NCBI RefSeq assembly: GCF_043641665.1 | Contig: NC_092199.1 | Coordinates: 15,928,649 to 15,992,648 of the forward strand | DNA: 64,000 bases | Direction of reading: 5' to 3' | Source of the DNA: Enoplosus armatus | Taxonomy: Eukaryota > Chordata > Actinopteri > Centrarchiformes > Enoplosidae | The notes under the pieces: model-generated | Seen by the model: the letters and a program-made list of their open reading frames with translations, nothing else | Database searches by the model: none | Told to the model about the DNA's origin: nothing | Position numbers and translations under genes: made by a program | Shown: positions 1-10,910 of the stretch, in pieces | Numbering within the stretch: the stretch's first letter is position 1 | Layout: each line of letters starts with the position of its first letter

Positions 1-94
1 AGGCAGAGCTGTCAGAGAACAATGACATTCAGTTGTTAAAGAGCAGAGAATTTTTCTGTGTCGAAAAGATTGAAAGTTTTTCTTATGAAGCTCT

Positions 95-640
95 GAAGGA
101 ATTTTGGGACGTTTTGGGAAATATGCATGTATTCTTGCCGAGAGTTAGACAAGAAGATCGATACCACTTTCATATCTGTCCATTACATAGAAGCTGAAGC
201 CAGCTGACATTGTTAGCTTAGCTTAGGATACAGCTAGCCTGGCTCTTTCCAGCGCCTTCCAGACAAGTTATGGTTTAACGGGCGGGTCATGTGCTGGACT
301 ATTTGCATGTCTTGAGTTATAAATGTCTTATAAAGGACATCACTGCACCCGGCCAAGAAGTAGTCCAACCGCCTGTGTTTTGACGCTGCAGTGTTTGTGC
401 GGATTAAACAAAAGAGATAAAACTTATTAATTAGTGAGTTTGAGAGGTGCTTGGAAGCAGATGTGTCTTTCAGAGAGCCAGGCTTACTGTTTCCCCTTGC
501 TTCAAGTCTTTATGCTAAGCAGGGTGCTGGCTGTAACTTCATTTTTAGCGTACAGACATGAGAGTGGTATCAATTTTCTCATCTAACTATTGGCAAGATA
601 GCTAATGAGAGTGTTTCCCAAAATGTTGAACTATTCCTTT
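95..640. mobile_element. Complete fold-back MITE (teleost TTAGCTTAGC family), copy 1
   Basis: The left end reads AAGGAATTTTGGGACGTTTT and the right end (about 610-640) contains TTTCCCAAAATGTTGAACTA, so the ends are imperfect inverted repeats. The interior is also self-complementary. The left half carries GAGAGTTAGAC, GATACCACT, TTAGCTTAGCTTAGG and AGCCTGGCTC. The right half carries the inverted counterparts GAGCCAGGCTTA, TATGCTAAGC, GAGAGTGGTATC and ATCTAACTATTGG. No coding capacity is seen, so this is a non-autonomous element. From memory, the same blocks are very common in teleost genomes; I do not assign the superfamily. Copies 2 and 3 lie at 19.9 kb and 22.2 kb. Confidence 0.8.
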
Positions 641-660
641 GATTATTATATTAGTTTTAG

Positions 661-1355
661 TTGATATAACTAAGGTCTCTAAAATGTTGTTACAGTGAAA
701 AAATCTCTTCATCCATTTCTCTCTCACACTTCCCCCCGCCCCTCCTCCATCCTTCTCCCTAGCGTCATTTGTCAGGTTGACAAATACAACTTTTAGCTTA
801 ATGTGTCCTGTTGTCCCCAGACTGCACTAAACACCAGTCATGAAAAAGTCATTGCTAACAGCCAGACATCCTGATCCAACTCCTGTCATGGTAGATGCAT
901 TAAGCTTCCCCGGCTGCCTCCTCCTCCTCACCCCTGTGGAGAGGGAGGAGGAAGGAGATGGGGAGCGCAAACAGGAGGAGGTACGGTCGGGAGGGAGTCG
1001 AGAGAGGTGGATGGATGGGGGTAAAAGGTAGAGAGAATGAAGGAGGGCAAAGTTCTCCATGGGGGGGCGGATGCTAGAAAGGAAAAAACTGGCAAATGAT
1101 GAGGATGACAGATAGTTATTGAGTGATAAAGAAGGATGAAAGAGGAGGAGAGTAAAGCAGACATGTTGGATTGGATATAATCTAAAGCAGGGGACCGCAC
1201 TGGGGGGTGGGGGGTGTATTTGAGGGTACCTGAGGGACAACCTCGCAAAGCAGCCCTATGAGCATCCACAACTCCTGATGCTTCCAGCAGCTGTTCCAGT
1301 GGTGCACTCTGCATGTCTCGCTTCTGGGAAAAACATTTTCCCTCCAATTGTGGGG
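661..1355. other. Non-coding stretch, purine-rich, no gene seen
   Basis: It contains a 19-bp palindrome (767-785). A strongly purine-biased segment (about 935-1060, GGAGGA-type) is preceded by a CCTCCTCCTCC run at about 917. Two G runs at 1202-1214 have G-quadruplex potential. The open frames here are low-complexity proline/serine or arginine/glutamate readings and are not accepted as genes. Confidence 0.6.
767..785. promoter_or_regulatory. Palindrome with inverted TGTCA/TGACA half-sites
   Basis: ATTTGTCA, a GGT spacer, then TGACAAAT: two perfect 8-bp arms. TGACA/TGTCA is the core recognised by TALE homeodomain factors (MEIS, PREP, TGIF). An inverted pair with a 3-bp spacer could bind a dimer. 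Function is inferred only from the motif. Confidence 0.25.
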
Positions 1356-1377
1356 TCTCTCTCTGTCTCTCTCTCTC

Positions 1378-1409
<32 letters not shown>

Positions 1410-1425
1410 TCTCTCTCTGTCTCTC
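1356..1425. repeat. (CT)n microsatellite, interrupted
   Basis: About 70 bp of CT dinucleotides with a few G or C interruptions. Reading frames across it are serine/leucine or arginine/glutamate artefacts. Confidence 0.98.
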
Positions 1426-1920
1426 ACCCATCATGGGTAAAACGTATCAAAGCAGTGTGCCGGTAGATCAGGAACACATTGGCCCACTGGGCTCACTTTG
1501 AGAAGTGATTTTTACTTTTTTTTTTCTCCCCCCTATCCTAATTTTCCTACATCTGTCTCAAGCACTCACTTTGTCATCCAGAGCTGCTGCTAATGTTGAC
1601 CGGGGGGGCTTATTAAAAGAAAGTGTTAACGGAGGAGCAGTTGTCACGTTTCAAGAGCAGAGAATGGTGTTCTCATTGTGACTCGCCGTGTGAGGAATTA
1701 TCAGTATTCTTCTTGTGCCGTACAGATGGGTGTTGCAGTGTTCTTCGCTGTTTGTCTGGTTTCTCTGTTGCACACCTGCCAGTCGGTCCGCTGCTCTTTC
1801 AAAGCAGGTGCTGCTATATGTGTGACGCAGCTTGACTAATGCAGTTTGTCAAAGGCCATTACAGATATTTTTTAAATGTGCTCTTTCCTATACCCTCCTC
1901 AAGGCCTTACTGAATACATT
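1426..1920. other. Non-coding stretch, nothing recognised
   Basis: Unique-looking sequence with a T run and C run at about 1517-1533. A 70-codon ATG frame at 1623-1835 has no recognisable domain and is treated as chance. Confidence 0.55.
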
Positions 1921-2257
1921 CAGTGTTTCCCCATAGGTGTTTGTTCATCTCAAGCATCATTCAGCCCTTTTGGCTTGTGACCCCTTAAAATAAAGCAACG
2001 CATACTTGTGACCCCTTAACACAGGCGATGGCCTTAGTGTGGACACGAGCTGTGAGTAGTTCAACCAAAGAGTGATTTTATTTTTTAGCATCCAGTATTT
2101 CACAAGAAAATTCAGAAAAATACTATTTTCCCCATTCTTGTCCCTTTAATCGTCTGCTGACCCCTCAGATTTATCACACCTATTTAGATGTATTTATCAT
2201 TTTCTATTTATTTATTTGCCCCTTGGAGGATACTGACCCGCAGGTTGGGAACCACTG
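1921..2257. mobile_element. hAT-type MITE remnant, copy 1
   Basis: The right end is CAGGTTGGGAACCACTG (2241-2257). The left part contains CTTTTGGCTTGTGACCCCTT (about 1965-1984) and begins CAGTGTTTCCCC, a degraded CAGTGGTTCCCAACC. CAGTGGTTC...GAACCACTG termini are typical of hAT/Charlie-like non-autonomous elements. I see no clean 8-bp target duplication, so the copy is old. There is no transposase reading frame. Confidence 0.7.
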
Positions 2258-3527
2258 ATTTAGACCATAACGAGACACTCTCCAGATCGCCAATACGGGT
2301 CAATGAGATTTTTGAGCTTGTGAAATGATGTTTAGAAATCATTTCAAAGCCTGCGGTTGTACATCACCCTTTATAAATCAGCGCAAGTAGTCTGCATGAG
2401 AAATTCTAGTTTGTGAATTGTACGAAAGACTTGTAGTGAAATATGTGAGAATTTGTAAATAGAAATTGTGTATAAATGATACTGACGGTAAGGTTACTCA
2501 AAAAAAAGATTCAAAGCAGAAACTGCTGTGTGAAGCGCCGTACTCTTCCCACACTGTGTGTGGTACTGAAAGTTACTCATGCACACACACATGAAGTTTG
2601 AATTGTGTCCCTTCCCAATCAGGGACAACATTTGTACCTCACAGCTCAAAAGACTATTGACCCTTACTTGAGCCCACACTGTTACATCTGCATTGTAGCA
2701 ACCAATGATAAAGACAGTAATAGTTAATGAAAAAAAATGCAAAGATGTATTGCCAGAATACAAAAAGCCAAGAATGTGTGAAGGGTCAAGAAGGTCCTGT
2801 TTAAAAAGAACAATGAATGTGAAAGCGCCTGGGATAATAGGGGAAATACTAAACTTAACCAAACAAAGCTGCAAAAACATGACTACCAGTAAGTCTTACC
2901 TCAAGAGAAAAAAAAAGGAAAAACATAAAAAGTTATTCTTAAAGGCACAATCGTCAACTGGTGTACAGCAGCCTTTCTACCCCACTGTCCACACTGTCTG
3001 CAATAATGTGCCACATTTAATGTAGTAAAGTTCACATGGGGACCGTGTACTCTGTGTATTACAGGATGCGCACAATTGGAATATGGCCATGTGGACTACA
3101 ATGTGACAGCTGGGGCGAAAAAAAGGTGTTGTAAACTAGTCGAGGACTGGTCCTTTGAGAGAAAGCAGTAAATATGAAACTCTCGAACACGTACATAAAC
3201 AGTATTTAGCCTCTCTGACATCTAGCTGCCCTCCTCACAGTGACTTAGTGCAGGATAATAAGCCAGAATTCCTTGAACACTAATATTACAGGCAACAGCA
3301 CTGAGTGCGAGGGTCTGAGCCATGGTGCCTCGACTACACATGGAAGAACATAGTGTGTTTGTGTGACTCAACAAGGCTGGAGAAGAGCTAGGAAAAGGAA
3401 TAAGTGGACAAGAACACCTTTGTCCTAATGAACAGGTCAAACGATAGCTCGCAAAAACTACATGGAATGTTACAAAATGTTGTAGACTTTTAGGTCAGAT
3501 TAAGTCCCGAGGGCATGAATGCATCTT
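2258..3527. other. AT-rich non-coding stretch
   Basis: No recognisable gene or repeat family. Opposite-strand frames of 128 and 106 codons at 2494-3025 overlap each other. They are A/T-biased without domain features and fit chance. Confidence 0.5.
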
Positions 3528-3548
3528 GGGGGGGGGGGGGGGGGGGGG
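3528..3548. repeat. Poly-G tract (21 bp)
   Basis: An uninterrupted run of G. Its length is unreliable in most sequencing chemistries. Confidence 0.98.
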
Positions 3549-4456
3549 TTTAACTGCATTACCAACTTACTCTGGCCTGGAGAAGGGCCCGACATGATTT
3601 GGATTTGGCCCGGGAAAAGCAAGACAAATGCAATCAGATACGAGATAATGCTAACAGAGATGTATTTATGTGGTAAAGTGTAAACAAGTGTATTGAATTG
3701 CATCTGGTTCCTAGCTGGATACGAGACACTTCAAAATGACAAGTGTAAATGGGGCTGCAGGTAGAATTCTTACCCATAATCATTGGCTTTGTGATGGTAA
3801 TGTGTCTTTGATAGGAGAGTCCAAAAGAGATGACAATGCAACTTTAGCAAGGGGAAGCAAAGAAAATGCAACATGGATGAGAGTAAAGGGATGGTGTCGT
3901 AGCTGTGGGTGGAGAGCAGAGAAGTAGCGCAGCACAGAGAGTGAATCAAACTGTTGACATGCCAAACACAGAACACAATAATTGGGGAGTTAGTAATTGG
4001 ACGCATCCAATTTTCCTTCAAGGGGGAAATGGGTTTTGAAGAGTGGTGAGTAATAGAGGTGCACCACTGTGGGGAAAGTGGATCAGTAAAATATGAGAAT
4101 CTTTCCTCCAAAGCTTTTGCCATGCTCTTCAATTAAGCCATGCTGGCACTGTTAACAACAACATGTCATCAAACTGCTACCTCAGAGATTATTGTTCTTT
4201 CCAAGGTCTCCAAATATTACAGCATAAAAAGCGAACTCCGGTAAATGTTAGGCTAAGTAACAAGCATTTTCATAACAAAGCCATGGATACTGTCATACCT
4301 TTGGCTAGTCAACAGGAGATATGACTCATAACCCATCCAGAGGGCTAATAGCTAATGACTTGTCATGGCATAATGCAAGAGATACATTGAATTAATGTTT
4401 TCCCAGACTTTAAGTCTCATAGTTGAGCATTGAGACCAATTTAGAGTTAGGATTAC
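3549..4456. other. Non-coding stretch, nothing recognised
   Basis: Unique-looking sequence. A 120-codon minus-strand frame (3770-4132) is serine/histidine-rich with no domain features and lies within chance length. Confidence 0.5.
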
Positions 4457-4558
4457 ATGTCAGAAGCCGTGACTTTGCAACCTTCAAGGGCAGCGGTGCT
4501 GCCAGCCAACCTGACAACAGCAGCGGTCAAGCTGCTTCATGATTTCCCTGTCAGCAAG
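4457..4558 (+). other. Weak candidate exon: 34-codon ATG frame ending at a splice donor
   Basis: An ATG at 4457 opens a frame of 34 codons that ends exactly at AAG|GTGAGT (GT at 4559-4560), a consensus U2-type donor. The peptide starts MSEAVTLQPSRAAV and ends LLHDFPVSK. It has ordinary composition with no low complexity, and the codons are mostly G/C-ending. Against it: the ATG context is weak (T at -3), a stop lies three codons upstream, and the in-frame continuation stops about 10 codons past the donor. A GTGAGT donor of this quality is expected by chance about once in this much sequence. I do not recognise the peptide. Confidence 0.15.
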
Positions 4559-4560
4559 GT

Positions 4561-6054
4561 GAGTCAGGCCATGACTAACCAGCGAGACTAAACCACTATC
4601 GAGCGTCTGCATCTATGGCATGAGGACCAGCAGGCATGGTGTGTAGCACAGGAGTAATTCTATCTATTCCCCTCCATTCTCTGCTGTCCCAGAAACATAA
4701 GCCACTCTTTTCTGTCTGAGAGACGGAGGGTGGGGTAGTTTTGTTCCTTTGCTGGATACTGACACGAACCTGGAAGCCACAGAGTCACAGGGGCCAAATG
4801 TCTGGGACCTACCCAGTCCTCGAGGCACCCAGACTGGGGTGTGAGTGCCAAAAAGCTGCCTCGTCTGGGCTGGGTGTCTCCCAGGGGCTTGGACGGACAG
4901 GCTCAGAGATCAAGTGTGGACGGCCTAAACATGGAAGCGGGAGCCTAGATTGTAATTTTAGGTAGAATGTGGCCCAAAATTTGCCAGGTGTAGACAGATA
5001 TGATGTACCCTCGATTCCTACCAAAATCATCAAAACATTGTGGATACTGATCCACTGGCATCAAATTGGACAAAACCTTGAGTAGAAATGTGGAAAAAGC
5101 TTCTTGTGGTGTTAACAGCAGCCTGTCGTCAGTCAGACTGAGGAGGACTCGGCTGTAGACTTTTCGTTCCTTTTTTTTCGTGAGGAGACAACCGCTCCAC
5201 TTCGACTTCGTAAAGAACCTTTTAGCCGGGGTACTGCAGTCTGCATGGCGCTCGATTCTTAGAGGACATTTAAGAATAGCAAGAATGGAAACTTTGGAGC
5301 AGGCACTTGTTCTCTGTTCACTTTCAGTACGAAAAAGGGCCTGAGTCATGTTACTTAGATTCATACCTGCTTGAATAAGGAGATTTATGTCTTTTTTCAC
5401 ACTGGCTTTAAAACTGTTATTATCAATATTTTAACATTGACAATGACTACTTGAAGTGACTGACAGAATTACCAGCAACTTTCAGTTCCCATCAGCTCTA
5501 CACAGTGATTTAACGTCTTTTAAATCTAATAGTTTTGGTTTTATGGCCTGAAACTTGACGGTTTTGGTAGACTGCATAACCACTTTAGTTTCACTTTTTT
5601 TTGCGTGTAACCGGGACGTGAAGCATCTTTTAAGGCTGAAAGTATGTTTTCATCCATTTTACGCGCATAACTACAATGATCGCGCGTTGGGTTCCGAGTG
5701 CCGGTGAGACGGCCGAGAGACAAATTTCTGCCTCCGCACAGTAGAGGAAAATAGACCAGAATGCCATGCAGCAACAAGGCCAGTGCCTTTTGAGAGTAAA
5801 AGTCTTTCTATGAACGCATTAAATGTCACAGATAAAACAATGCCAGAGAATTTCCTTTTAAGTAGAAACTCAGTCCCTGCACAGGAAATTGAGTGCTTTT
5901 CATTCAAAGCAGAGCAGTTTGTACTTTGAGCCGGTGTTGGTGTGTTTGTTTGTTGTTTCTAATGCCTCCACTGCCAACCACATGACAGGGAGCAGCAAGA
6001 GCCAGGCCAACCACCCAGACATGATGTGGAATTAAGCAGCTTAACCGCACCAAG
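4561..6054. other. Non-coding stretch, no accepted gene
   Basis: It includes the longest simple-repeat-free minus-strand frame of this part (4945-5400, 151 codons). The translation has no signal peptide, domain motif or repeat that I recognise, and several frames of this size are expected by chance in 64 kb. No transposon signature is seen. Confidence 0.5.
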
Positions 6055-6099
6055 CCAGCCAATCAGAAGGAGTACTAATGGGAATACATGGACCTGGGT

Positions 6100-6260
6100 A
6101 TTTAGCTGTCACAGGGCCATCAGCGGGAGATGGAGGGGCGACCGCGCTGTGGTGCCGCAGTCTGTGATTACGCTGCGCCGCCAGAGGAAAATCAAAGCGC
6201 TGATTACACTCTGCAGCTCGCTGTGGGCCTGGCCTCACAGACTCGTGGTCAGAGTTGACT
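6100..6260. promoter_or_regulatory. Candidate enhancer block (TAATC + TCF/LEF motifs)
   Basis: A G/C-rich, repeat-free block. It has GATTA at 6166-6170 (CTGTGATTACG) and 6202-6206 (CTGATTACAC), which read TAATC on the minus strand (bicoid/OTX-type cores). An AATCAAAG at 6190-6197 is a TCF/LEF-type site. The density of developmental motifs without repeats resembles fish conserved non-coding elements. Conservation cannot be tested here. Confidence 0.25.
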
Positions 6261-8019
6261 GACACTCAAATAGCAATGGAGAGAATTTACAGTTTCTGCC
6301 TTTATTTTAATGTAAAGCAGCCGTCCCAAACTGATAATCAGGGGTTCCATTTCACCGTGGGAATCCCATGAAATGTTGATACTGCGCTGCGGTGAGTTCC
6401 CATTGTGTTGTTTACACACTTCTTCCAAATCTACTGTCAACCATGCAAGACTTAAAGAGACACTAAAATCCTCTTCACACTCATCTCTGCCTCCACATTG
6501 ATGGAAACACTGATTGCAGTGTTGCACAGTGTTGCATTACTCTCATAACCACATGCTGGTCAGAAGTGGCCCACGTTCAGGATGAGACAGACAGAGAAAG
6601 GGAGCCGTTTTCTTTTCCAGGGTGGTTTTGTTGTCACAGTTACTTTTTTCAGCTTCGTCCTCTCCAGTCGTTCTTCGGTACCTACTTCATCCAACCAGCT
6701 GAGGCGCAAAGTATGGCTGATGTCATCCAGCAAACATGGCATCTATTCTCATCAACTGATGTACACCCGCCTTTGGAGTTCACTTCAGAACACTACACTG
6801 CAGTGTTTCTCTTCAAAAGAGATCATATTGTTGCTCTTTGGTCTTTTTTTCCTGGCAACGTATCACTTTCCGCCTATTAGCAGTTTGACAATACAAAATA
6901 TTTTCAGTGTATTTTTAAGCTTGTCTTAGGACGGGTCTAAGTCCAGGCAGGGCCAATTTTTATACTTATCAAAAACATCAGTTTCGATCCACCCTCTTAA
7001 AAAGGGAAAAAAAAGGAAACCATGATGATGTTTATTGAGTGTTAAAGGTTTGCAAGGATCTTTATGATCGTATAGTATTGTGTTTTTTTTTAATTTGCTT
7101 ACACAATGAATAATTAAGATGATGATCATTGTGGCTTTCCTTTCCCGAACAGCAGAAAAAGCCATGCTAACCAAACCCTTATCATTCCCGATTCATACAT
7201 ACCCCTCCCAACTCCTACCACTGCTGCTGACCATCCCTCAAACGTAATCCCTCTTGACCCATCCACAGCTGGCTCGCAGCCCTGCCGCCGGCGACCTTCA
7301 ACCCCTCGCCCAGCGCAGCCGCCATCTCCGACAATTATCGCCAATTGGTCAGTTATTTTCTTAGACCACTGAAATTACAGCGCCGTCAAAGCAAGCGGGC
7401 GATAAAATGTAAACGCTTCCATTCGCAGATCAGAGGCGAGGCGAGGTGTGTGCCCTCACACATGTGGGTAAACAGCCTCACGTTCACATTCTTAGAGGTA
7501 GTCCTAACTCATCCGCTCCCTTGGGATCCCAGGTTTTTTAAATGAATCATATCAAAATATAAATAATATGAAACTCATTTGACTTTACTGGTGAATTCCG
7601 TCCAGTGAAAGTAGTTGAGGGTTTTGAATATGTGAACTTCCCCTGTACTGAGGCGCTGCAGCTGACTGCAGCCCAATTAAATCCCTATACACACTTTCCA
7701 CCATCAGCTCCAGATTTATGACCCTTTCCAAACAATACAGATCCCCCAACACAAGAATGATTTAGTGCTGCTATGAAACTATGATTCCTCTGAATGAGGG
7801 AAAAAGTGAGATGGACAGAATGGAAGAAACGAGAATAGAGACGTTAATGGTGGTTATTCTGTGACTTGTGTTTGACAGCGGTGATTACTGGAGTGGTGAA
7901 ACAACAGCACTTACAGGAAGCTGCTGACTCTCGTCCAGGGGCTGGATCGCAGGATCAGCCGGGATTGATGTCAGGCATCGGCAGTGAATGAGGAGTTAGG
8001 AGTTAGGAGTTTGAGTCTG
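6261..8019. other. Non-coding stretch, nothing recognised
   Basis: Mixed sequence with short A and T runs. A small tandem (AGGAGTT)x3 sits at about 7989-8013. Short overlapping frames on both strands at 6560-6930 show no domains. Confidence 0.5.
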
Positions 8020-8085
8020 GGTGAAGCTCAGCGGGCAGAGCAAGGCGCTGCAGCACACGGGGTTGCTGCCGGGTTTACGATAACT
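8020..8085 (+). mobile_element. Degraded tRNA-derived SINE head
   Basis: AAGCTCAGCGGGCAGAGC matches the A-box region of a tRNA-like promoter (GCTCAGYGGKWAGAGC). GCCGGGTTTACGA about 45 bp downstream sits where a B box (GGTTCRANYCC) should be but is decayed. The spacing suits a tRNA-derived SINE relic rather than a functional tRNA, because the B box is broken and no acceptor stem closes. Confidence 0.4.
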
Positions 8086-8345
8086 AGGTGAATTCACTTG
8101 GACCCCCTAAGTCCCTTTAAATGTCCCCTTGCTGCTGCTGTCATTGGGTTACGCTGTCAGACGTCACAGCAAAGATCCACATCCAGGATACTGTACATCT
8201 GTCGGCACATCCTGTGAGTGCTGCAGGCGTCAGGGATCATAAAATGATCCAGCGCTGTGTGTCATGGACTGTTTGTGTTGCCCTCGGTCTCTCCACTCCA
8301 TCTCTCTAACCCTCTGTTTGTTTGTGTCCCACAAGCACAGCTGTG

Positions 8346-8367
8346 CCCCCCCCCCCCCCCCCCCCCC
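8346..8367. repeat. Poly-C tract (22 bp)
   Basis: An uninterrupted run of C, followed 43 bp later by a long CT tract. Confidence 0.98.
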
Positions 8368-8408
8368 TCTCTCTGGCTTCACTGTGCTGGACCCTCAGCT
8401 GTCCTGGG

Positions 8409-8410
<2 letters not shown>

Positions 8411-8487
<77 letters not shown>
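8411..8487. repeat. (CT)n microsatellite, 77 bp perfect
   Basis: A pure CT dinucleotide array. Homopurine/homopyrimidine mirror symmetry gives triplex (H-DNA) potential. It creates spurious serine/leucine and arginine/glutamate frames on both strands. Confidence 0.99.
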
Positions 8488-8491
<4 letters not shown>

Positions 8492-8689
8492 CCCTGGCTG
8501 CTTGTGCCTCATTCCAGATGTTTGGATGTGGATCTTTGCCCTCCAGGAGATTCAGCCTCTCCTCTTGTCTCTCTCCACCTGTGGGACTGGCGTGCTTGAG
8601 TTTTTGTCTCTCTGGTGGAGAGGAGGTGGTGTGGCTCAGGACTGTGTGACACCTGAAGTTGCTCGACGTCCTCCCGGATCTGTTCCGTT

Positions 8690-8912
8690 ATAATCTGTTC
8701 ATAAATTGGCCTGATTGTCCAAACTGTAATTTTACTCTGTTGGTCTAATCTGCGTGTCTTGGGAGAGGGACCCCTCCTCTTGCTCTTCCTTAGGTTTCTT
8801 CCATTTTTGGGGGGAGTGTTTTCTTATCAGAATCAAGGGTCTAAAGACAGAGGGTGTCGTATGCGGTACAGATTGTAAAGCCCCCTGAGGCAAATTTGTG
8901 ATATTGGGCTAC
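8690..8912 (+). mobile_element. 3' end of a common teleost dispersed repeat (LINE/SINE-tail type)
   Basis: Diagnostic blocks in order: GGGAGAGGGACCCCTCCTCT (8761-8780), TAGGTTTCTTCCATTTTTGG, TTTTCTTATC, AAGGGTCTAAAGACAGAGGG, GTACAGATTGTAAAGCC, CTGAGGCAAATTTG and ATATTGGGCT. From memory this 3' module is highly repeated in percomorph genomes, usually followed by a CAAATAAAATTGAATTG tail, which is missing here. The family name is not assigned. Confidence 0.7.
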
Positions 8913-9033
8913 AGGGCCGTTTCTTGCTATATGTAGACTATGCGGTTGCATAGGCCCCCCCCCTTTTAAAATGACCGGTCTTTCTTGCCTTGTGTGTTGA
9001 GTGAAAGCACCTATATGTTAAGAATAATAAGGC

Positions 9034-9062
<29 letters not shown>
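9034..9062. repeat. (TA)n microsatellite
   Basis: About 14 TA units, an easily unwound tract. Confidence 0.98.
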
Positions 9063-9066
<4 letters not shown>

Positions 9067-9820
9067 AATCATTAAGATGCTGCAATGGATAAGGGAGCTG
9101 TATACACACAAAACATTTTGCACAGGTATTAACAGTCCACTTCCTGAATAATAGCAACATCTGATGTGTTGTAACTTGTCTGACAAGCGCTTCTTTCTCA
9201 GCAGTGTTGTGCTGTCAATTTTTTTGACATAATGATTCAGCAGGATTCTGGAAACACAGACTCAATGGCAGCAGTGCCAGTGGTTTATTTACTTATTTGC
9301 TTGTGTGTATGTGAGTGTGTGTTAGAGAGAGTGCCCTATTAGTCTGAGACTTGTCTGTGTTTATGTTGGGATGGAGCTCCTCGTGGCGCCATTTTGCTAT
9401 TTACGCAACAACCTGCATTCCGTCATGTTTGTGTTTTCGCTGACAAGGCACGGCGACTGACGCACAGGAAAAACAGGTCTACGTGCCTCTGCCCTACTTA
9501 TTTTCCTCCGAGTCTTCTTTCGGCACCAAAACGCGTTCGGCGGACTCAAGAGGCGAAGCCAGAGGGTCTGAGTGGTTTTTCCATGAAGGGCCAGTGGAGA
9601 CTAATCCAGTCGAAGTGATGTCACCATCACAGTTCTTACCTTCCTCAGTGTCGGCCCTCTGCAAGCGTAGCCATTCTCTGAGTGATTGACAGATCCGTGA
9701 TGTAAGCAGCACCTCTTACGTTTGCTTGGATATTTGCGTTGGGGATTATCTGCCAAGATGGTGTCATTTGTTTACAAAGCTCATTCCTAATACATACTGC
9801 ATGCTCTGATGCTACACCAA
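9063..9820. other. Non-coding stretch, nothing recognised
   Basis: Mixed composition. Overlapping frames of 68-74 codons on both strands around 9394-9712 show no domain features. Confidence 0.5.
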
Positions 9821-9838
9821 CCCCCCCCCCCCCCCCCC
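9821..9838. repeat. Poly-C tract (18 bp)
   Basis: An uninterrupted run of C. Confidence 0.98.
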
Positions 9839-9989
9839 GTACATTCTCCATCAAACTGCTCTCCTGACATGCCGTTCAGGTGAGCAGACTGACATCTCAG
9901 TGATCATTTTAGCCACATTAGCTGTTTTTCTTCCATATCATCAGGAAGAGTTCATCTGTAAATTTCCGAAACTTTCGCCCCCTCGATTC

Positions 9990-10220
9990 TTTTTTTGTGT
10001 GGGGGGGTAAGAAATTTGGAATAACGTTCAGGAAACAAAACACATATCCCGCCGTTCATTTTAGCCTCCCGTTGCCGTGGCGACTGCTGCCGTTCCGGTG
10101 GATGTGCGTGCGCCCGGTGTCGCTGACTCACGCCCGTGGGGCCGCGGTCCGTGAGCCAGGCGCCAATCAAATGCAACTTGTGTGCCACTGAAACCGCCGA
10201 GTCCATGCCACCCTGGCCTT
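9990..10220. promoter_or_regulatory. GC/CpG-rich block with near X-box
   Basis: A locally CpG-rich, repeat-free patch containing GTTGCCGTGGCGAC (10071-10084), which is close to the RFX X-box palindrome GTTGCCATGGCAAC. Also present are GCTGACTCA (AP-1-like) and GGCGCCAATCA (inverted CCAAT-type). Possible promoter or enhancer; no transcript evidence is visible. Confidence 0.22.
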
Positions 10221-10239
10221 TCTCTGCAGCTGTCACGGC

Positions 10240-10580
10240 TTGGCAGGGGGAGAAAAACGAGAGAAAGAGAAAAGAAGTCCGAAAAAGAAAGAAATCTCCT
10301 GCTCTCTCAGGCGAGTGACAGCTCTCAGACGTTGGCAAAGAAACCAGAGAGAGAGCAAAAAAAACCCCAACAAAACACGAAAGGATGGATTTTTCATTGC
10401 TGTTCTTGTCAATAAATCAGGTCTCCGACAAGAGGTTTGCGGGAGCTTTCCTTTTTTTTTGTCATGCTGTCCCTCGCTCTCCTTCCAGAGAACAAATGAG
10501 AGGCAATGAACAGAAACAAACTGCGTCTAAATAAAGTCTGAAGGCAGAGGAAGTCAGGACGGAGGAATAACACGGGGCTT
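10240..10580. other. Purine-rich non-coding stretch
   Basis: A long run of GAGAAAGAGAAAAG-type sequence. The frames crossing it are lysine/arginine/glutamate low complexity. Confidence 0.5.
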
Positions 10581-10665
10581 TCTCCGGCACTCACAAATCA
10601 AACCACATAAAAATTGTCCCAGGGTTTACAGTAGGAGATGTTTGACATGAGCGCTCCCCGCCCAA

Positions 10666-10730
10666 ACACACACACACACACACACACGGATACATGAACA
10701 CGCACACCCACACACAAACACACATTCATG
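10666..10730. repeat. (CA)n microsatellite, pure core then imperfect
   Basis: A pure CA core at 10666-10687, followed by imperfect CA-rich sequence. Confidence 0.95.
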
Positions 10731-10846
10731 CATGCACACCGATGCAGAGATTGCGAGCATGTCTCGCCTCAATAGCAGGAGAGTCAAACAAATTGCTAAG
10801 GTCTGTGCAAACAAGAACAATGTGTGGTAGGATTTGTTCAACCGCG

Positions 10847-10848
<2 letters not shown>

Positions 10849-10908
<60 letters not shown>
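10849..10908. repeat. (CA)n microsatellite, 60 bp perfect
   Basis: 30 CA units; likely length-polymorphic and Z-DNA prone. Confidence 0.99.

Positions 10909-10910
<2 letters not shown>

Noticed and set aside
4945..5400. 151-codon minus-strand frame free of simple repeats
   Set aside because: Length is within chance expectation and the translation shows no recognisable motif.
8020..8085. Functional tRNA gene
   Set aside because: The A-box-like part is good but the B box is broken and no acceptor stem closes; read as a SINE relic.
8257..8693. Serine/leucine-rich frames of up to 130 codons
   Set aside because: Produced by the poly-C and 77-bp CT tracts.
8712..8724. TGATTGTCCAAAC, identical to the 5' 13 nt of miR-219
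   Set aside because: The match stops at 13 nt, no complementary arm is seen nearby, and the segment lies inside a common dispersed repeat.
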